Source: Rhizobium rhizogenes NBRC 13257 (lineage in GTDB: Bacteria; Pseudomonadota; Alphaproteobacteria; Rhizobiales; Rhizobiaceae). From it: 64,000 bases of DNA. The stretch is from contig NZ_BAYX01000003.1 of assembly GCF_000696095.1 (NCBI RefSeq), positions 62,001 to 126,000 on the forward strand, given 5' to 3'. A program made the translations under genes and the position numbers. The notes beneath the pieces were generated by a model. The model was given only the letters and a program-made list of their open reading frames with translations, was not told where the DNA came from and did no database searches. Positions 39,459-49,242 of this stretch are shown here, piece by piece. Within the stretch, counting starts at the first letter, position 1. The number at the start of each line of letters is the position of its first letter.

Positions 39459-39589
39459 TCGACGAGTGATTTTTTTTACATACGCCGTACCGAAGAGGGA
39501 GAGGAGCCCTTGTAGGTGCGAGTGACGCAGGATGGCAGATTGGGCGCAGCGACCTGCTCGCGATCCAATCCGGGGAGGGGGCTCTAGCC

Positions 39590-40546
39590 ATGAAGGCTGA
39601 CTTAAGGATCGTTCCGGACTTTGAAATGGTCATCTGCGCACCTGCGGAATCCTTCCGCTGGAACATGCATGACTATCCGTATTTTGGTGCCAAGTGGCAC
39701 TATCATCCCGAGTACGAGCTGCACCTGACGCGCAAGAGCTCGGGCGTGATGATGGTCGGCGACTACATCGGTGAGTTCGAGCCGGGTTGCCTGGTTCTGA
39801 CCGGACCCAACGTCCCGCACAATTGGGTCAGCGATATAGAACCCGGCATCCCGATCCAGAACCGCGATATGCTGATTCAGTTCAGTGCCGAATGGGCCGA
39901 CCGCGTCACGGGCTTTTGCCCGGAGCTCGCCAGCATCCGCCCGCTTTATGAAGATGCCGTCTACGGCGTGGAGTTTCTCGGTGCGACGGCGATGGCCGGG
40001 CAGCGGCTGCTCGCCCAGATCGGTGCTGCCCATGGCGCGGAGCGTATCGTCTTGTTCTTGCAGCTGATGACGACGCTCGCCCAGAATCCGGGCGATCGCC
40101 GCAGGTTATCGAGATTGGCGCCGACATCCGCACATGTGGAACTGCCGCGGGAACTCGATGTCGCCATGCGCTATGTGCTGGAGCACTATAGCGACGACAT
40201 CGATCTTGCCTCGGTATCCCGGCTGTGCGGGCTGGAGCCGCAGGCATTCTCCCGCTTCTTCAAGCGGCAGAGCGGCCATACATTTGCACGCTACGTCATT
40301 CTGGCGCGCGTCTATGCGGCCTGCTCGCTGCTGACGCAGACCTATCGGCCAATCACCGATATCTGCTTCGAGGTCGGTTTCAACAGCATCGCCAATTTCA
40401 ACAGGCAGTTCATCAAGGTCTGCGGTCGCACGCCGTCGGATTACCGCCGCAACGCCCACAAGATCGGCACCAAGGCGCGCGCGGATCCGTTCAGGGAAAT
40501 TCGCGCCTTTTCAGCCGGCATCGGTGCAGTCGGCGAAAAAGTATAG
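39590..40546 (+). CDS. AraC family transcriptional regulator
   Basis: This 318-residue regulator has a cupin-like N-terminal sensor (WHYHPEYELHLTRKSSGVMMVGDYIGEFEPGCLVLTGPNVPHNW) and a C-terminal double helix-turn-helix (DIDLASVSRLCGLEPQAFSRFFKRQSGHTFARYV; ITDICFEVGFNSIANFNRQFIKVCGRTPSDYR). GGGGAGGGGG lies just before ATG 39590. It lies upstream of the carbohydrate ABC importer and polyol dehydrogenases and most likely activates them. Confidence 0.93.
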   Translation: MKADLRIVPDFEMVICAPAESFRWNMHDYPYFGAKWHYHPEYELHLTRKSSGVMMVGDYIGEFEPGCLVLTGPNVPHNWVSDIEPGIPIQNRDMLIQFSAEWADRVTGFCPELASIRPLYEDAVYGVEFLGATAMAGQRLLAQIGAAHGAERIVLFLQLMTTLAQNPGDRRRLSRLAPTSAHVELPRELDVAMRYVLEHYSDDIDLASVSRLCGLEPQAFSRFFKRQSGHTFARYVILARVYAACSLLTQTYRPITDICFEVGFNSIANFNRQFIKVCGRTPSDYRRNAHKIGTKARADPFREIRAFSAGIGAVGEKV

Positions 40547-40781
40547 GTCGGCCGCAAAGCACGCGTGGCAGAGGATTTTTACCGATACTAAGCTCGCTGG
40601 ACGCGCATGGAGGTGGGTCCACAAAAACAAGCTGCGGTATTCAACCATGATAGCGAGATGAAATTCGACCGCCGGGAGGAGCCGGGGCGTCGGATTTTCG
40701 AGGCCCGACTGCGGTTGGGCCGGGCAGGATGCTTGTCGACAGCCGTCCGCAAGCACAACGAACACTCTGGGAGGAGAGTTT

Positions 40782-42215
40782 ATGATCGGGAAAAATGGAA
40801 TTGGACTTGCGGCGCTCGCAATCGGTCTCATGGCGACTGTCATGCCCGCAAAGGCCGACTTCTGGTCGGATGCCGGAGCGAAATACAAAGGCGTCGTTCT
40901 GCATGGCGTGACCGAGAGCACGCCGCCCTCCAACTACATCAAGGATGTGCTTGCGCCGGAGTTCGAAAAGAAGACCGGGATCAAGGTCGCGATCGAAACC
41001 ACGTCGTGGGATCAGATGTACGATAAGGCCATCAAGGACATGGAAGCCAAAACCGGCATCTATGACATGGTCTATATCGAACAGGACATCATCTACGCCT
41101 ATCTGGCCCGCAACTTCCTTGTCGATATCACCAAGTCGCTCAAGGACGACGCCTCGCTGAAGGCGCCCGAATTCGACGAGACGCACTTCACCACCTTCGC
41201 CAACTATTTCAAGAATGCCGACGGCGATCTCTTCGGCGTCCCGATGGAAGCCTTCATCAAGATATATCTCTACCGCACCGATCTCTTCAACGATCCGAAG
41301 ATCAAGGAGGCGTTCAAGAAGGAAACCGGCAAGGATCTCGTTCCGGCGAAAACGCACGAGGACTATACCGAGATCGCGGAATTCTTCACCAAATACGGCA
41401 AGGACAACGGCCTTGAGCTTTGGGGCACCACTGCGCAGGCCCATACGGGCCATCCAGCGTCCTGGTATGAGTTCTTCGAGTCCGTCGCACCAACCTTCGG
41501 CGTGTTCAACTGGGGTATCGACGCTTCCAAGAATTATGCGGCGACCGTCGAAAACGGCGGCACGATGAATGGCCCGGAAGCCAAAAAGGCGCTGAAATAC
41601 TGGCTGCATCTGCGTGACATCGCCCCACCGGAATCGGCGGCGAGTACATGGACGGAAGTCGGTACGACATTCGCCGCCGGCCGTGTCGCGCAGGGCCTGG
41701 TCTATGGCGAGAACGCGGCCTGGATCGCCAGCGACGCTGAAAAGTCGAAGGTCGTCGGCAATGTCGGCGTGGCGCTGCCGCCGACGGAGCCCGCCGTTCT
41801 CGATGAGGTCAAGGGCGGCAAGGGCTATATTGGCTACTATGATGGTGGCGCCTTCGGGCTTCCCGTGACGTCGAAGAACAAGGAGGCGGCACTGCTGTTC
41901 CTGCAATTCATCGGCCAGGATTCAGTCCAGGCCGATTGGGCAGTCGCAGCGCCACGCATCACCAACACGGCAACCTATGACGACCCGAAAATCATCGCAA
42001 TGGATAAGAAGCTCAACGGCTACTATTCCATGCTGAAGGATGACGGGAAGCTGTTTGCCGGCGCCCCTCCTTACCCCTTCCACGCCCAGGTGCGCGAAGC
42101 AACGGCTCCGATCTTCTACAGGATCCTGCTGGGGGAAGTGTCGCCCGACGATGGACTTGACCAGATGGCGGCAGCCGCCGAAGCGGAGCTGAAGAACCTC
42201 GGCTATCGCAAATAG
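40782..42215 (+). CDS. carbohydrate ABC transporter solute-binding protein, family 1
   Basis: This 477-residue periplasmic protein is rather long for the family. A Sec signal runs to about residue 25 (ending AKA-DF). Family features include [31 protein letters not shown] and [30 protein letters not shown] precedes ATG 40782. It is the first gene of the importer set, 235 bases after the AraC gene. The presence of sorbitol/xylitol-type dehydrogenases downstream suggests a sugar alcohol or rare sugar as ligand; this is inference. Confidence 0.92.
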   Translation: MIGKNGIGLAALAIGLMATVMPAKADFWSDAGAKYKGVVLHGVTESTPPSNYIKDVLAPEFEKKTGIKVAIETTSWDQMYDKAIKDMEAKTGIYDMVYIEQDIIYAYLARNFLVDITKSLKDDASLKAPEFDETHFTTFANYFKNADGDLFGVPMEAFIKIYLYRTDLFNDPKIKEAFKKETGKDLVPAKTHEDYTEIAEFFTKYGKDNGLELWGTTAQAHTGHPASWYEFFESVAPTFGVFNWGIDASKNYAATVENGGTMNGPEAKKALKYWLHLRDIAPPESAASTWTEVGTTFAAGRVAQGLVYGENAAWIASDAEKSKVVGNVGVALPPTEPAVLDEVKGGKGYIGYYDGGAFGLPVTSKNKEAALLFLQFIGQDSVQADWAVAAPRITNTATYDDPKIIAMDKKLNGYYSMLKDDGKLFAGAPPYPFHAQVREATAPIFYRILLGEVSPDDGLDQMAAAAEAELKNLGYRK

Positions 42216-42230
42216 TCCAGTGCAAGTCTG

Positions 42231-42260
42231 CCCGGGCAGCCGCACGAGCGGCCGCCCGGG
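42231..42260 (+). terminator. strong hairpin after a binding-protein gene
   Basis: The arms 42231-42243 (CCCGGGCAGCCGC) and 42248-42260 (GCGGCCGCCCGGG) pair with one A/C mismatch around ACGA. The hairpin lies 15 bases after the binding-protein stop and before the permease gene. Lacking a T run, it is more likely an mRNA-stabilising or partial attenuating structure. Confidence 0.5.
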
Positions 42261-42313
42261 ACGTGCATTCAATGCTCCGCGGCGCGGGCATCGACTTCCG
42301 GGAGACAAGGTTC

Positions 42314-43195
42314 ATGCGTTCCAACACTGTGGGCTGGCTGATGCTTGCCCCGACGATAGCAATTCTCGGCATATTCGGCATCGCACCCTTTATCTATGTG
42401 CTTTACCTGGCGTTTCATCACTGGAACCCGTTCGGCGCCGATCCGTCCATGGCCTATAATGGCGCGAACAATTTCCGCCGGCTTGTCTTCGACCAGGAAT
42501 TTCTCGGATCCATCGCCGTCACCGCCAAGTTTGCATTCTTCGCGGTGCTCAGCGAAATCGCCCTTGGCTATGCTCTTGCCCAGCTGTTCATGCGGGAGTT
42601 TCCGGGCCGCGGCTTCTTCAGGACGATCCACACGCTGCCGCTCATCGTCGCGCCCATCGTCGTCGGTTCCGTCTGGCGCCTGATGACGACCCCGAGCATC
42701 GGCATCATTCCCTATCTGCTCAAACACTGGTTCGGCTATGACCTGAACATCGGTCGCGATGCCAGTGCGGCCTTTGCGCTGACCGTCATCATGGACATCT
42801 GGCATTGGACACCGCTGGTGACGCTCACCCTGCTCGCAGCGCTGCTCGCCTTGCCCAAGGAGCCGTTCGAACAGGCGCAGATAGACGGCGCCAACCGCTG
42901 GCAGATCTTCTGGCACGTCACGCTGCCGATGATCCGGCCTGCGATCCTCGCGACCGTGTTCATCCGTCTGATGGATGCGCTGCGCACCGTCGATGAAGTC
43001 TGGATGCTGACATCAGGCGGCCCCGGCGCGGCAACCCGCTATGTCGGCCTGCATATCTGGAAGATCGTGTTTCCCAAGACCGATTACGGCTATGGCGCGG
43101 CCATATCGGTGATCGTGCTCTATCTGACGCTGGTCATGTGCTGGCTGCTCTATGTCGCCCTCGTCGCCCGCCGCGAAAAGAAGAGGACGTTCTGA
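42314..43195 (+). CDS. carbohydrate ABC transporter permease (UgpA/MalF-like)
   Basis: This 293-residue permease has about six helices, starting [34 protein letters not shown]. The EAA loop is [27 protein letters not shown] chose ATG 42314, with GGGAGACAAGG upstream, over a GTG at 42263. Its stop overlaps the next permease start by one base (TGATG). Confidence 0.93.
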   Translation: MRSNTVGWLMLAPTIAILGIFGIAPFIYVLYLAFHHWNPFGADPSMAYNGANNFRRLVFDQEFLGSIAVTAKFAFFAVLSEIALGYALAQLFMREFPGRGFFRTIHTLPLIVAPIVVGSVWRLMTTPSIGIIPYLLKHWFGYDLNIGRDASAAFALTVIMDIWHWTPLVTLTLLAALLALPKEPFEQAQIDGANRWQIFWHVTLPMIRPAILATVFIRLMDALRTVDEVWMLTSGGPGAATRYVGLHIWKIVFPKTDYGYGAAISVIVLYLTLVMCWLLYVALVARREKKRTF

Positions 43196-44031
43196 TGCGC
43201 CAGCAACGCCCCATTCTTTACCTGCTGCTCTGGCTCCTCCTGAGCCTGCTGACCCTGTTTCCGATCTACTGGCTATTTGTCATCTCGGTGAAGCCGGCGG
43301 TGGATCTCTTCACCACGCCAAGCCTGATCCTCGATACGGTCTACTGGAAGAACTACGTCAACGTGATCAACAATGAGACGTTGCGTGGCTACATGATCAA
43401 CTCTCTGATCATCTCCACCAGCAATGCGCTTCTGGTCACTGTGCTGGCCTTTCTGGCCTGCTACGCGCTGTCTCGTTTCGATCTCGCCGGCAAGGAGAAC
43501 ATCTTCTTCTGGACGATCACCAACCGCATGGCGCCCGCAGCCGTGTTCCTGCTGCCTTTCTACCTGCTGTTTACCCAGGTTTTCACCTTCGGCGACTGGA
43601 AGCTCTACGACACCAAGATCGGGATGATCCTGCTCTATTGCACCTTCAATCTGCCTTTCGCGATCTGGACGCTGCGACCGACCATCGACGGCATTCCCAG
43701 GGAACTCGACGAAGCCGCCACAGTCGATGGCGCCTCGACATGGCAGGTGATCCACGAAGTCGTGTTCCCTCTCGCAAGACCGGGCCTGGCGGTCACATTC
43801 ATCCTCACCTGGGTGTTTGCCTGGAACGAGTTTCTGCTGGCGGCAACCCTCACAAGTTTCAACGCCCGCACCATCACCACCGGCCTTTCGGAGTATGTCA
43901 CGACCACCGGGACCGAATGGGGCACGATGGCGGCGATTGCGGTCATCACCCTGATCCCGGCCCTCATCATTTTCTCGATGGTCCAGCGCCACATCGTGGC
44001 CGGTCTGACCTTCGGCGCGGTCAAGGAGTGA
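43195..44031 (+). CDS. carbohydrate ABC transporter permease (UgpE/MalG-like)
   Basis: This 278-residue permease starts [34 protein letters not shown], as is usual for the MalG-type partner. The EAA loop is [27 protein letters not shown]. It is coupled to the previous permease by TGATG and followed after 3 bases by a tiny membrane-protein gene. Confidence 0.94.
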   Translation: MRQQRPILYLLLWLLLSLLTLFPIYWLFVISVKPAVDLFTTPSLILDTVYWKNYVNVINNETLRGYMINSLIISTSNALLVTVLAFLACYALSRFDLAGKENIFFWTITNRMAPAAVFLLPFYLLFTQVFTFGDWKLYDTKIGMILLYCTFNLPFAIWTLRPTIDGIPRELDEAATVDGASTWQVIHEVVFPLARPGLAVTFILTWVFAWNEFLLAATLTSFNARTITTGLSEYVTTTGTEWGTMAAIAVITLIPALIIFSMVQRHIVAGLTFGAVKE

Positions 44032-44034
44032 GCG

Positions 44035-44277
44035 ATGCAACATCAGATCGATCCTGACGAAACTGAGGATGCACCGGCCATCGTTACGGCCGGCAAACAG
44101 GAGCGGGTCGGCTTCCTGCCGATCGTCACCAACTGGTTCGACCGTGTGTTCGTCGGCATCTACCTGTTTGTCGCACTTGAGCTGTTCTGGATGCGCTTCC
44201 TCGAACAATCGATCCCGCTGACGCTCTGCCATGTGCTGGCGGTCGCCTTGGGGGTCCTGATCGTCTGGCGCGGTTGA
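44035..44277 (+). CDS. small two-helix membrane protein, unknown function
   Basis: This 80-residue protein has a polar acidic N-terminus (MQHQIDPDETEDAPAIV) and two likely membrane helices, about residues 37-57 (DRVFVGIYLFVALELFWMRF) and 61-79 (LTLCHVLAVALGVLIVWRG). It starts 3 bases after the permease stop, so it is clearly in the operon. I do not recognise the family. Small membrane proteins in other transporter operons can be accessory subunits, but nothing here proves this. Confidence 0.72.
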   Translation: MQHQIDPDETEDAPAIVTAGKQERVGFLPIVTNWFDRVFVGIYLFVALELFWMRFLEQSIPLTLCHVLAVALGVLIVWRG

Positions 44278-44316
44278 AGCCGAATGCCCTTCTGAAATCG
44301 AGAAATGGAATAGGCC

Positions 44317-45360
44317 ATGAAAGCACTGGTTCTGGAAGAAAAGATGAAACTGTCGCTCCGGGACTTTCCCATCGAGCGCGAAGAAGCGCTCGGGTCTCGC
44401 GACGTTCGCATCAAGCTGCACACAGTCGGCATTTGCGGCTCGGACGTACACTATTACACCCATGGCGGCACCGGCATCTTCCAGGTCAGGGCACCGATGA
44501 TCCTCGGTCATGAGGCGTCCGGCACGGTCATCGAGGCCGGAGCCGACGTCACATCGCTGAAAGTCGGCGACCGCGTCTGCATGGAACCGGGCATTCCCGA
44601 CCCCAACAGCCGTGCCACCCGGATGGGCATGTACAATGTCGATCCGGCCGTGCGTTTCTGGGCAACCCCGCCGATCCATGGCGTGCTGCGGCCGACGGTG
44701 GTTCATCCCGCCGATTTCACCTTCAAGCTGCCCGACAACGTTTCCTTTGCCGAAGCGGCGATGGTCGAGCCGCTGGCGGTCGGCGTCCATGCCGCCACCA
44801 AGGCACAGGTCAAGCCAGGGGATATCGCGCTGGTGATCGGCGCCGGTCCGATCGGGCTGGTTACCGCACTCTCGGCGCTGGCGGCCGGTTGCGCACACGT
44901 CTTCGTCAGCGATATCGATGACGCAAAGCTCGAGATTGCCGCAAAGCTCGGCGCGGTCATCCCGATCAACCCGCAGCGCCAGGATCTCGTCAACGAGATT
45001 CTCACGGCCACGGACGGCTGGGGTGTGGAAATCCTGTTCGAATGCTCCGGCCACCCTAGGGGTGCCGAGGGTGTGTTCGATCCGCTGGCACCGGGCGGGC
45101 GGGTGGTGTTCATCGGGTCGCAGGTCCACCCGATCCACTACGATGTCGGCAAGGCCATGGTGCGCGAAGCCCGCGTCGAACATGTCTTCCGCTACGCTCA
45201 TGTCTTTCCGCGCTGCGTCGCGATGCTGTCGTCAGGCGCAATCGACGTCAAGCCGCTCATCACCCGCACATTCGATTTTGTAGACAGTGTCTGCGCCTTT
45301 GAAACCGCTGCATCCGCCCCCAGGGGCGAAGTCAAGATGCAGATCATATTGCCGCAATAG
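44317..45360 (+). CDS. zinc-dependent polyol dehydrogenase (sorbitol/xylitol dehydrogenase-like)
   Basis: This 347-residue medium-chain dehydrogenase oxidises a sugar alcohol to a ketose with NAD. The catalytic zinc site is shown by [13 protein letters not shown] and [12 protein letters not shown], with a later Glu in [12 protein letters not shown]. The NAD fold has [19 protein letters not shown] and the acidic SDIDD. The structural-zinc cysteines are missing from the lobe ([20 protein letters not shown]), as in mammalian sorbitol dehydrogenase, and [13 protein letters not shown] follows. It lies between the importer genes and the importer ATPase. Confidence 0.92.
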   Translation: MKALVLEEKMKLSLRDFPIEREEALGSRDVRIKLHTVGICGSDVHYYTHGGTGIFQVRAPMILGHEASGTVIEAGADVTSLKVGDRVCMEPGIPDPNSRATRMGMYNVDPAVRFWATPPIHGVLRPTVVHPADFTFKLPDNVSFAEAAMVEPLAVGVHAATKAQVKPGDIALVIGAGPIGLVTALSALAAGCAHVFVSDIDDAKLEIAAKLGAVIPINPQRQDLVNEILTATDGWGVEILFECSGHPRGAEGVFDPLAPGGRVVFIGSQVHPIHYDVGKAMVREARVEHVFRYAHVFPRCVAMLSSGAIDVKPLITRTFDFVDSVCAFETAASAPRGEVKMQIILPQ

Positions 45361-45369
45361 GGGATTGGT

Positions 45370-46431
45370 ATGGCTCAGGTCGCCGTCAAGGACGTCATCA
45401 AGAAATATGGAAGTCTTCAGGTCATTCATGGCGTGAACATCGACATAGCAGATGGCGAATTCGTTGTTCTCGTGGGTCCGTCTGGGTGCGGAAAATCGAC
45501 ATTGCTGCGCATGATCGCGGGGCTTGAAACCATCTCCGGCGGTGAGGTTTCGATCGGTGCCAGGGTCGTCAATAACGTGCTGCCCAAGGACCGCGATATC
45601 GCCATGGTGTTTCAGAATTATGCGCTCTATCCGCACAAGAACGTCGCCGACAATATGGGCTTTCCGCTGAAGCTGAAGGGTGCGCCAAAAAGCGAAATCG
45701 AGGCCAAGGTCAGGAAGGCGGCCGAAATTCTCGATCTCGGCAAGCTGCTGGACCGCTATCCCAAGCAGCTCTCCGGCGGCCAGCGCCAGCGCGTCGCCAT
45801 GGGTCGTGCCATCGTGCGCGATCCGCAGGTCTTCCTGTTCGACGAGCCCTTGTCCAATCTCGACGCCAAGCTGCGCGTGACCATGCGCGTCGAGATCAAG
45901 GAGCTTCACCAGCGGCTGAAGACCACGACGATCTACGTCACCCACGACCAGATCGAGGCGATGACCATGGCCGACAAGATCGTTGTCATGCGCGATGGCC
46001 TGGTCGAACAGATCGGTGCGCCGCTCGACCTTTACGACCACCCCGCCAATGTCTTCGTTGCGGGTTTCATCGGCTCGCCGGCGATGAACTTCGTGCGTGG
46101 CAAACTGGCAACCGTGAATGGCGAGACGGTTTTCGTCAGCGATAAAGGCGCCGTCCTGCCGGTGCCTGCGGGCACAACTGCTCACGACGAGCCGGTAATC
46201 TACGGCATTCGTCCGGAACATATCGAACATGGTGGTGAAGGCCTTCCGGCAACGATCTCGGTGCTCGAACCAACTGGATCCGAAACGCAAATTTTCGCCC
46301 ATATCGGGGGCGACCCTATCAATGCGGTGGTCAAGGACCGGATCGCGTTGCGCCCTGGCGAGACAATACCGCTGCTAATCAACCGCGAACGGGTTCATCT
46401 CTTCGAGAGGAAGAGCGGACGGCGCGTCTGA
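45370..46431 (+). CDS. carbohydrate ABC transporter ATP-binding protein (UgpC/MalK-like)
   Basis: This 353-residue ATPase powers the importer at 40782-44031. Walker A is GPSGCGKST, the signature is LSGGQRQRVAMGRA and Walker B is VFLFDEPLSNLDAKLR, followed by YVTHDQIEAMTMAD. The C-terminal regulatory TOBE domain contains YGIRPEHIE. It starts 9 bases after the polyol dehydrogenase and 25 bases before the SDR gene. Confidence 0.94.
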   Translation: MAQVAVKDVIKKYGSLQVIHGVNIDIADGEFVVLVGPSGCGKSTLLRMIAGLETISGGEVSIGARVVNNVLPKDRDIAMVFQNYALYPHKNVADNMGFPLKLKGAPKSEIEAKVRKAAEILDLGKLLDRYPKQLSGGQRQRVAMGRAIVRDPQVFLFDEPLSNLDAKLRVTMRVEIKELHQRLKTTTIYVTHDQIEAMTMADKIVVMRDGLVEQIGAPLDLYDHPANVFVAGFIGSPAMNFVRGKLATVNGETVFVSDKGAVLPVPAGTTAHDEPVIYGIRPEHIEHGGEGLPATISVLEPTGSETQIFAHIGGDPINAVVKDRIALRPGETIPLLINRERVHLFERKSGRRV

Positions 46432-46456
46432 TCCCCATAAATGATGGAGTAGTTCG

Positions 46457-47230
46457 ATGTTCTTTGAGAAATTCAGGATGGACGGGCAGGTTGCCGTCGT
46501 CACCGGCGGCGGACGTGGTATCGGTCTGGCCTGCGCCGAGGCATTGGCCGAGGCCGGTGCCAGGATCGTTATTATCGACCGGGAAGAGACAATCGCCCAG
46601 TCCGGCAAGCAGGCATTGGCGGCGAAGGGCTATAACGCCGACGTCCTGATCCTCGATGTGACGGATTCGGTTGCCGTCGACAAGGCGGCCGCGGCGGTGT
46701 TCGCCAAATACGGCCGGATCGACGTTCTCGTTGCCAATGCCGGCATTGCCCGCTCCGGCACTCCCGCGGAGGACACGCCGGACGAACTCTGGCTGAACGT
46801 CAATGACGTCAATTACAACGGTGTGTTCTGGTGCAACCGCGCCTTTGGCCGGCCAATGCTGAAGGTTGGACGCGGCTCGATCATCAATATCGGCTCGATG
46901 TCCGGCTACATCGTCAATCGCCCGCAAAACCAGACCTATTACAACGCCTCCAAGGCCGCCGTGCACCATCTTACCGCCTCGCTGGCGGCGGAATGGGCCG
47001 GGCGCGGTGTCCGCGTCAATGCGGTGGCGCCGACCTATATCGAATCCGAGATGACGAAGGTCCTCAATCTCGATCCCGATGTGGTCGACACCTGGCTGCG
47101 CGATACGCCGATGGGCCGGATGGGCCAGCCGCACGAGATCGCCTCGGTGGTGCATTTCCTCGCCTGCGACGCATCCAGCCTGATGACCGGCACGACCGTG
47201 AAGGCCGATGCCGGCTTTACCATCTGGTAG
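46457..47230 (+). CDS. short-chain dehydrogenase/reductase, polyol-type
   Basis: This 257-residue SDR has the cofactor motif TGGGRGIGLACAEALAEAG, then IVIIDRE (acidic, NAD-preferring), NAGIARSG, catalytic INIGSMSG and [12 protein letters not shown], and the closing GTTVKADAGFTIW. It resembles sorbitol, galactitol or arabitol dehydrogenases of the SDR class. It is the last gene of the polyol importer operon. Having two dehydrogenases of different families suggests two consecutive oxidations or two substrates. Confidence 0.92.
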   Translation: MFFEKFRMDGQVAVVTGGGRGIGLACAEALAEAGARIVIIDREETIAQSGKQALAAKGYNADVLILDVTDSVAVDKAAAAVFAKYGRIDVLVANAGIARSGTPAEDTPDELWLNVNDVNYNGVFWCNRAFGRPMLKVGRGSIINIGSMSGYIVNRPQNQTYYNASKAAVHHLTASLAAEWAGRGVRVNAVAPTYIESEMTKVLNLDPDVVDTWLRDTPMGRMGQPHEIASVVHFLACDASSLMTGTTVKADAGFTIW

Positions 47231-47290
47231 GAGAGCGGCAAGCCATTCCGGCGCTCACGCGGGATGCTCGACTGTCTTGGCCGATGTAGC

Positions 47291-47312
47291 TGGCCGTTTT
47301 GCAACGGGGCCA
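47291..47312. terminator. hairpin between convergent genes
   Basis: TGGCCGTT (47291-47298) pairs with AACGGGGCCA (47303-47312) across TTGC, with an unpaired G bulge. It lies between the SDR stop (47230) and the transaminase stop (47355), so it is well placed as a terminator. Confidence 0.4.
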
Positions 47313-47354
47313 ATGGGCGAATTCCTCGTGGCCCCGGCTATCATCCCGATCGCA

Positions 47355-48227
47355 TTACTTTGCTGCTGCGACTGCCTTTTCGATATAAATTTCCCGCAGG
47401 CGTTTGCTCACAGGGCCGATGACCCCTTCGCCGATGGTGGTTCCGTCGATCTCAAGGACAGCGGTCACGAAAGACGTGGCGGAGGTGATGAAGGCCTCCT
47501 TTGCAGCCAGCGCTTCCTCGATGGTGAAGGATCTTTCCTCCAACGTATAGCCGGATTCAGCAGCAAGCCGGAGAACGGCGGCGCGGGTAATGCCATGCAG
47601 AATATCGAATGAAAGCTTGCGCGTGACGATCTTGCCGTCTGACGTCACGATATAGGCATTGGCTGAGGATGCTTCGGTGACATAGCCGTCCTGCACGAGC
47701 CATGCATCGTCGGCGCCAGCCTGATAGGCGACGTTCTTCGCCATCGACGGGTAAAGAAGCTGGACAGTCTTGATGTCGCGACGGCCCCAGCGAATGTCCG
47801 GCAGCGATATGATCTTCAGGCCGCGTTTGGCGAGAGGGCTTTCGATGACCGGCCGGGATTGGGTGAACATGACGACCACCGGCGGCGTGCCCTTGGGCGG
47901 AAAATTGAAGTCCCGATCGGCCGAGCCACGGGAAATCTGCATATAGATCAGACCTTCGTCGACATTGTTGGCTGCCACCAGTTTGCGGTGGATGGCCAGG
48001 AGCTCGTCGACGGACATCGGCATCGCCATGTCGAGTTCGTTCAATGAGCGCTGTAGCCGTGCCATGTGACCATCGAAATCGACGAGCTTGCCGCCGAGCA
48101 CGCAGGTGACTTCATAGATGGCATCCGCGAAAAGATAGCCGCGGTCGAAAATCGAGACCTTGGCTTCGGTTTCGGGGCAATACTGGCCGTTGACGTAGAC
48201 AGTGCGTTCAGGTGACGTCATGTTCAT
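47355..48227 (-). CDS. class IV aminotransferase, D-amino-acid transaminase-like
   Basis: This 290-residue PLP enzyme is of the branched-chain/D-amino-acid transaminase fold. The PLP lysine lies in LLYPSMAKNVAYQAGADDAWLV; VTEASSANAYIVTSDGK and ILHGITRAAVLRLA contact the cofactor phosphate. The N-terminal VNGQYCPETEAKVSIFDRGYLFADAIYEV is typical of D-alanine transaminases. ATG 48227 has AGGA 5 bases upstream. It is the most distal gene of the 57-47 kb minus-strand cluster, probably converting a D- or unusual amino acid to a 2-oxo acid. Confidence 0.9.
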   Translation of the reverse strand: MNMTSPERTVYVNGQYCPETEAKVSIFDRGYLFADAIYEVTCVLGGKLVDFDGHMARLQRSLNELDMAMPMSVDELLAIHRKLVAANNVDEGLIYMQISRGSADRDFNFPPKGTPPVVVMFTQSRPVIESPLAKRGLKIISLPDIRWGRRDIKTVQLLYPSMAKNVAYQAGADDAWLVQDGYVTEASSANAYIVTSDGKIVTRKLSFDILHGITRAAVLRLAAESGYTLEERSFTIEEALAAKEAFITSATSFVTAVLEIDGTTIGEGVIGPVSKRLREIYIEKAVAAAK

Positions 48228-48284
48228 TCAATTCCTAAGAGGTTTGCTTGCATTGAAGAGAGGCGCATTGGCGGCATGCCGCCT

Positions 48285-49220
48285 TTAATATCCGCGCGCG
48301 AAGTCGACAATGGATGGAAGCGTGGCGGTGCGTCGAAAGGTTCGAATATTGTCCGCTACGAGCGCTGCCGCCGTTTCCCGATCCGTCGGGGCGGAGATGT
48401 GCGGCAGCACGGTGATCCGGGGATGGTCCCAAAAGGGTGCGTCGGCGGGCAGCGGCTCTACATCGAAAACATCCAGAACCGCGTGGCTCAAACGGCCGGT
48501 ATCGAGCGCCTGTAACAGATCTTCGCTCACCACGATCGGGCCACGAGCGAAATTGATCAGCGATGCGTTCGCGGGCAGGAGGGCAAGCCTTTCTGCGTTA
48601 AGCAGCGCCCGCGTTTCCGACGTCTGCGGCAGAAGGCACACCAGGATATCGGATGCGCGCAGGACTGCATTCAGACCATCATCGCCGGAGAAGGTCTCAA
48701 TCCCTTCGATGTTCTTTGCCGAGCGGCTCCATCCAATCACCTTGAAACCGGCATCGATCAGACGATGCGCCGCCGCCTCACCCAGCGCGCCCAGCCCAAG
48801 CAGGCCGACGGTGACCTGTTCCGGGCGTCGATAGGGCAATTGCTGCCAGCTGCGCTCCCGCTGGAAGCGGGCATAGGCAGGCATGTCGCGGAACAGGTAA
48901 TAGGTCCAGGCAAGAACGGCTTCGGCCATGGTGCGGCTCAATTGCGGGTCGACCAGACGCACAACGGGCAATGTGCTGTCGCCGATTTCGCTGACCAGAC
49001 GTTCGACGCCCGCCCAAAGGCTGTGAATCCACGTCAAGCCGGGCAAGCGGGCGAGATCCATCGGATCGGGGTTGGCGACGATGGCAATATCGACCGCTGC
49101 TCGCTCTTCTTCATTGAGATGCCGGAACGAGACGATCTTCTCCTCCGGCATCCTCAGCGAAAGAGCTTCGAGCCACAGCTGTTCCGCCTCATCGGATATA
49201 CGCGTTACCAGCGCAATCAT
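48285..49220 (-). CDS. D-isomer 2-hydroxyacid dehydrogenase (GhrA-like)
   Basis: This 311-residue NAD(P)H-dependent reductase acts on 2-oxo acids such as glyoxylate or hydroxypyruvate. The cofactor motif is VGLLGLGALGEAAAHRLIDAGFKVIGWSRS; the catalytic Arg and Glu lie in NFARGPIVVSEDL and the following strand, and His in VLPHISAPTDRETA. I chose ATG 49220 (MIALVTRISDEAEQ) for its GGGAAA site and GhrA-like length. Next to a transaminase, it could reduce the 2-oxo acid product. Confidence 0.88.
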   Translation of the reverse strand: MIALVTRISDEAEQLWLEALSLRMPEEKIVSFRHLNEEERAAVDIAIVANPDPMDLARLPGLTWIHSLWAGVERLVSEIGDSTLPVVRLVDPQLSRTMAEAVLAWTYYLFRDMPAYARFQRERSWQQLPYRRPEQVTVGLLGLGALGEAAAHRLIDAGFKVIGWSRSAKNIEGIETFSGDDGLNAVLRASDILVCLLPQTSETRALLNAERLALLPANASLINFARGPIVVSEDLLQALDTGRLSHAVLDVFDVEPLPADAPFWDHPRITVLPHISAPTDRETAAALVADNIRTFRRTATLPSIVDFARGY

Positions 49221-49242
49221 TCGACTGTTTCCCTTTTCTCGC

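Larger units (their letters stand above)
39087..39589. other. 503-base divergent control region, no gene seen
   Basis: It separates the epimerase (-) from the AraC regulator (+). It contains TGTTG-N7-CAACA (39118-39134) close to the epimerase start, a good sigma-70-type promoter on the + strand (39285-39312) and two direct repeats TGCCGGGT 103 bases apart. No coding region is convincing. Confidence 0.45.

Noticed and set aside
43273..45201. 642-codon open frame antisense to the permease and polyol dehydrogenase genes
   Set aside because: It runs opposite to clear transporter and dehydrogenase genes, is extremely rich in charged residues and has no domain signature.
48270..48283. GGCGGC-AT-GCCGCC palindrome after the hydroxyacid dehydrogenase
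   Set aside because: The loop is too small and there is no T run, so I do not call it a terminator.
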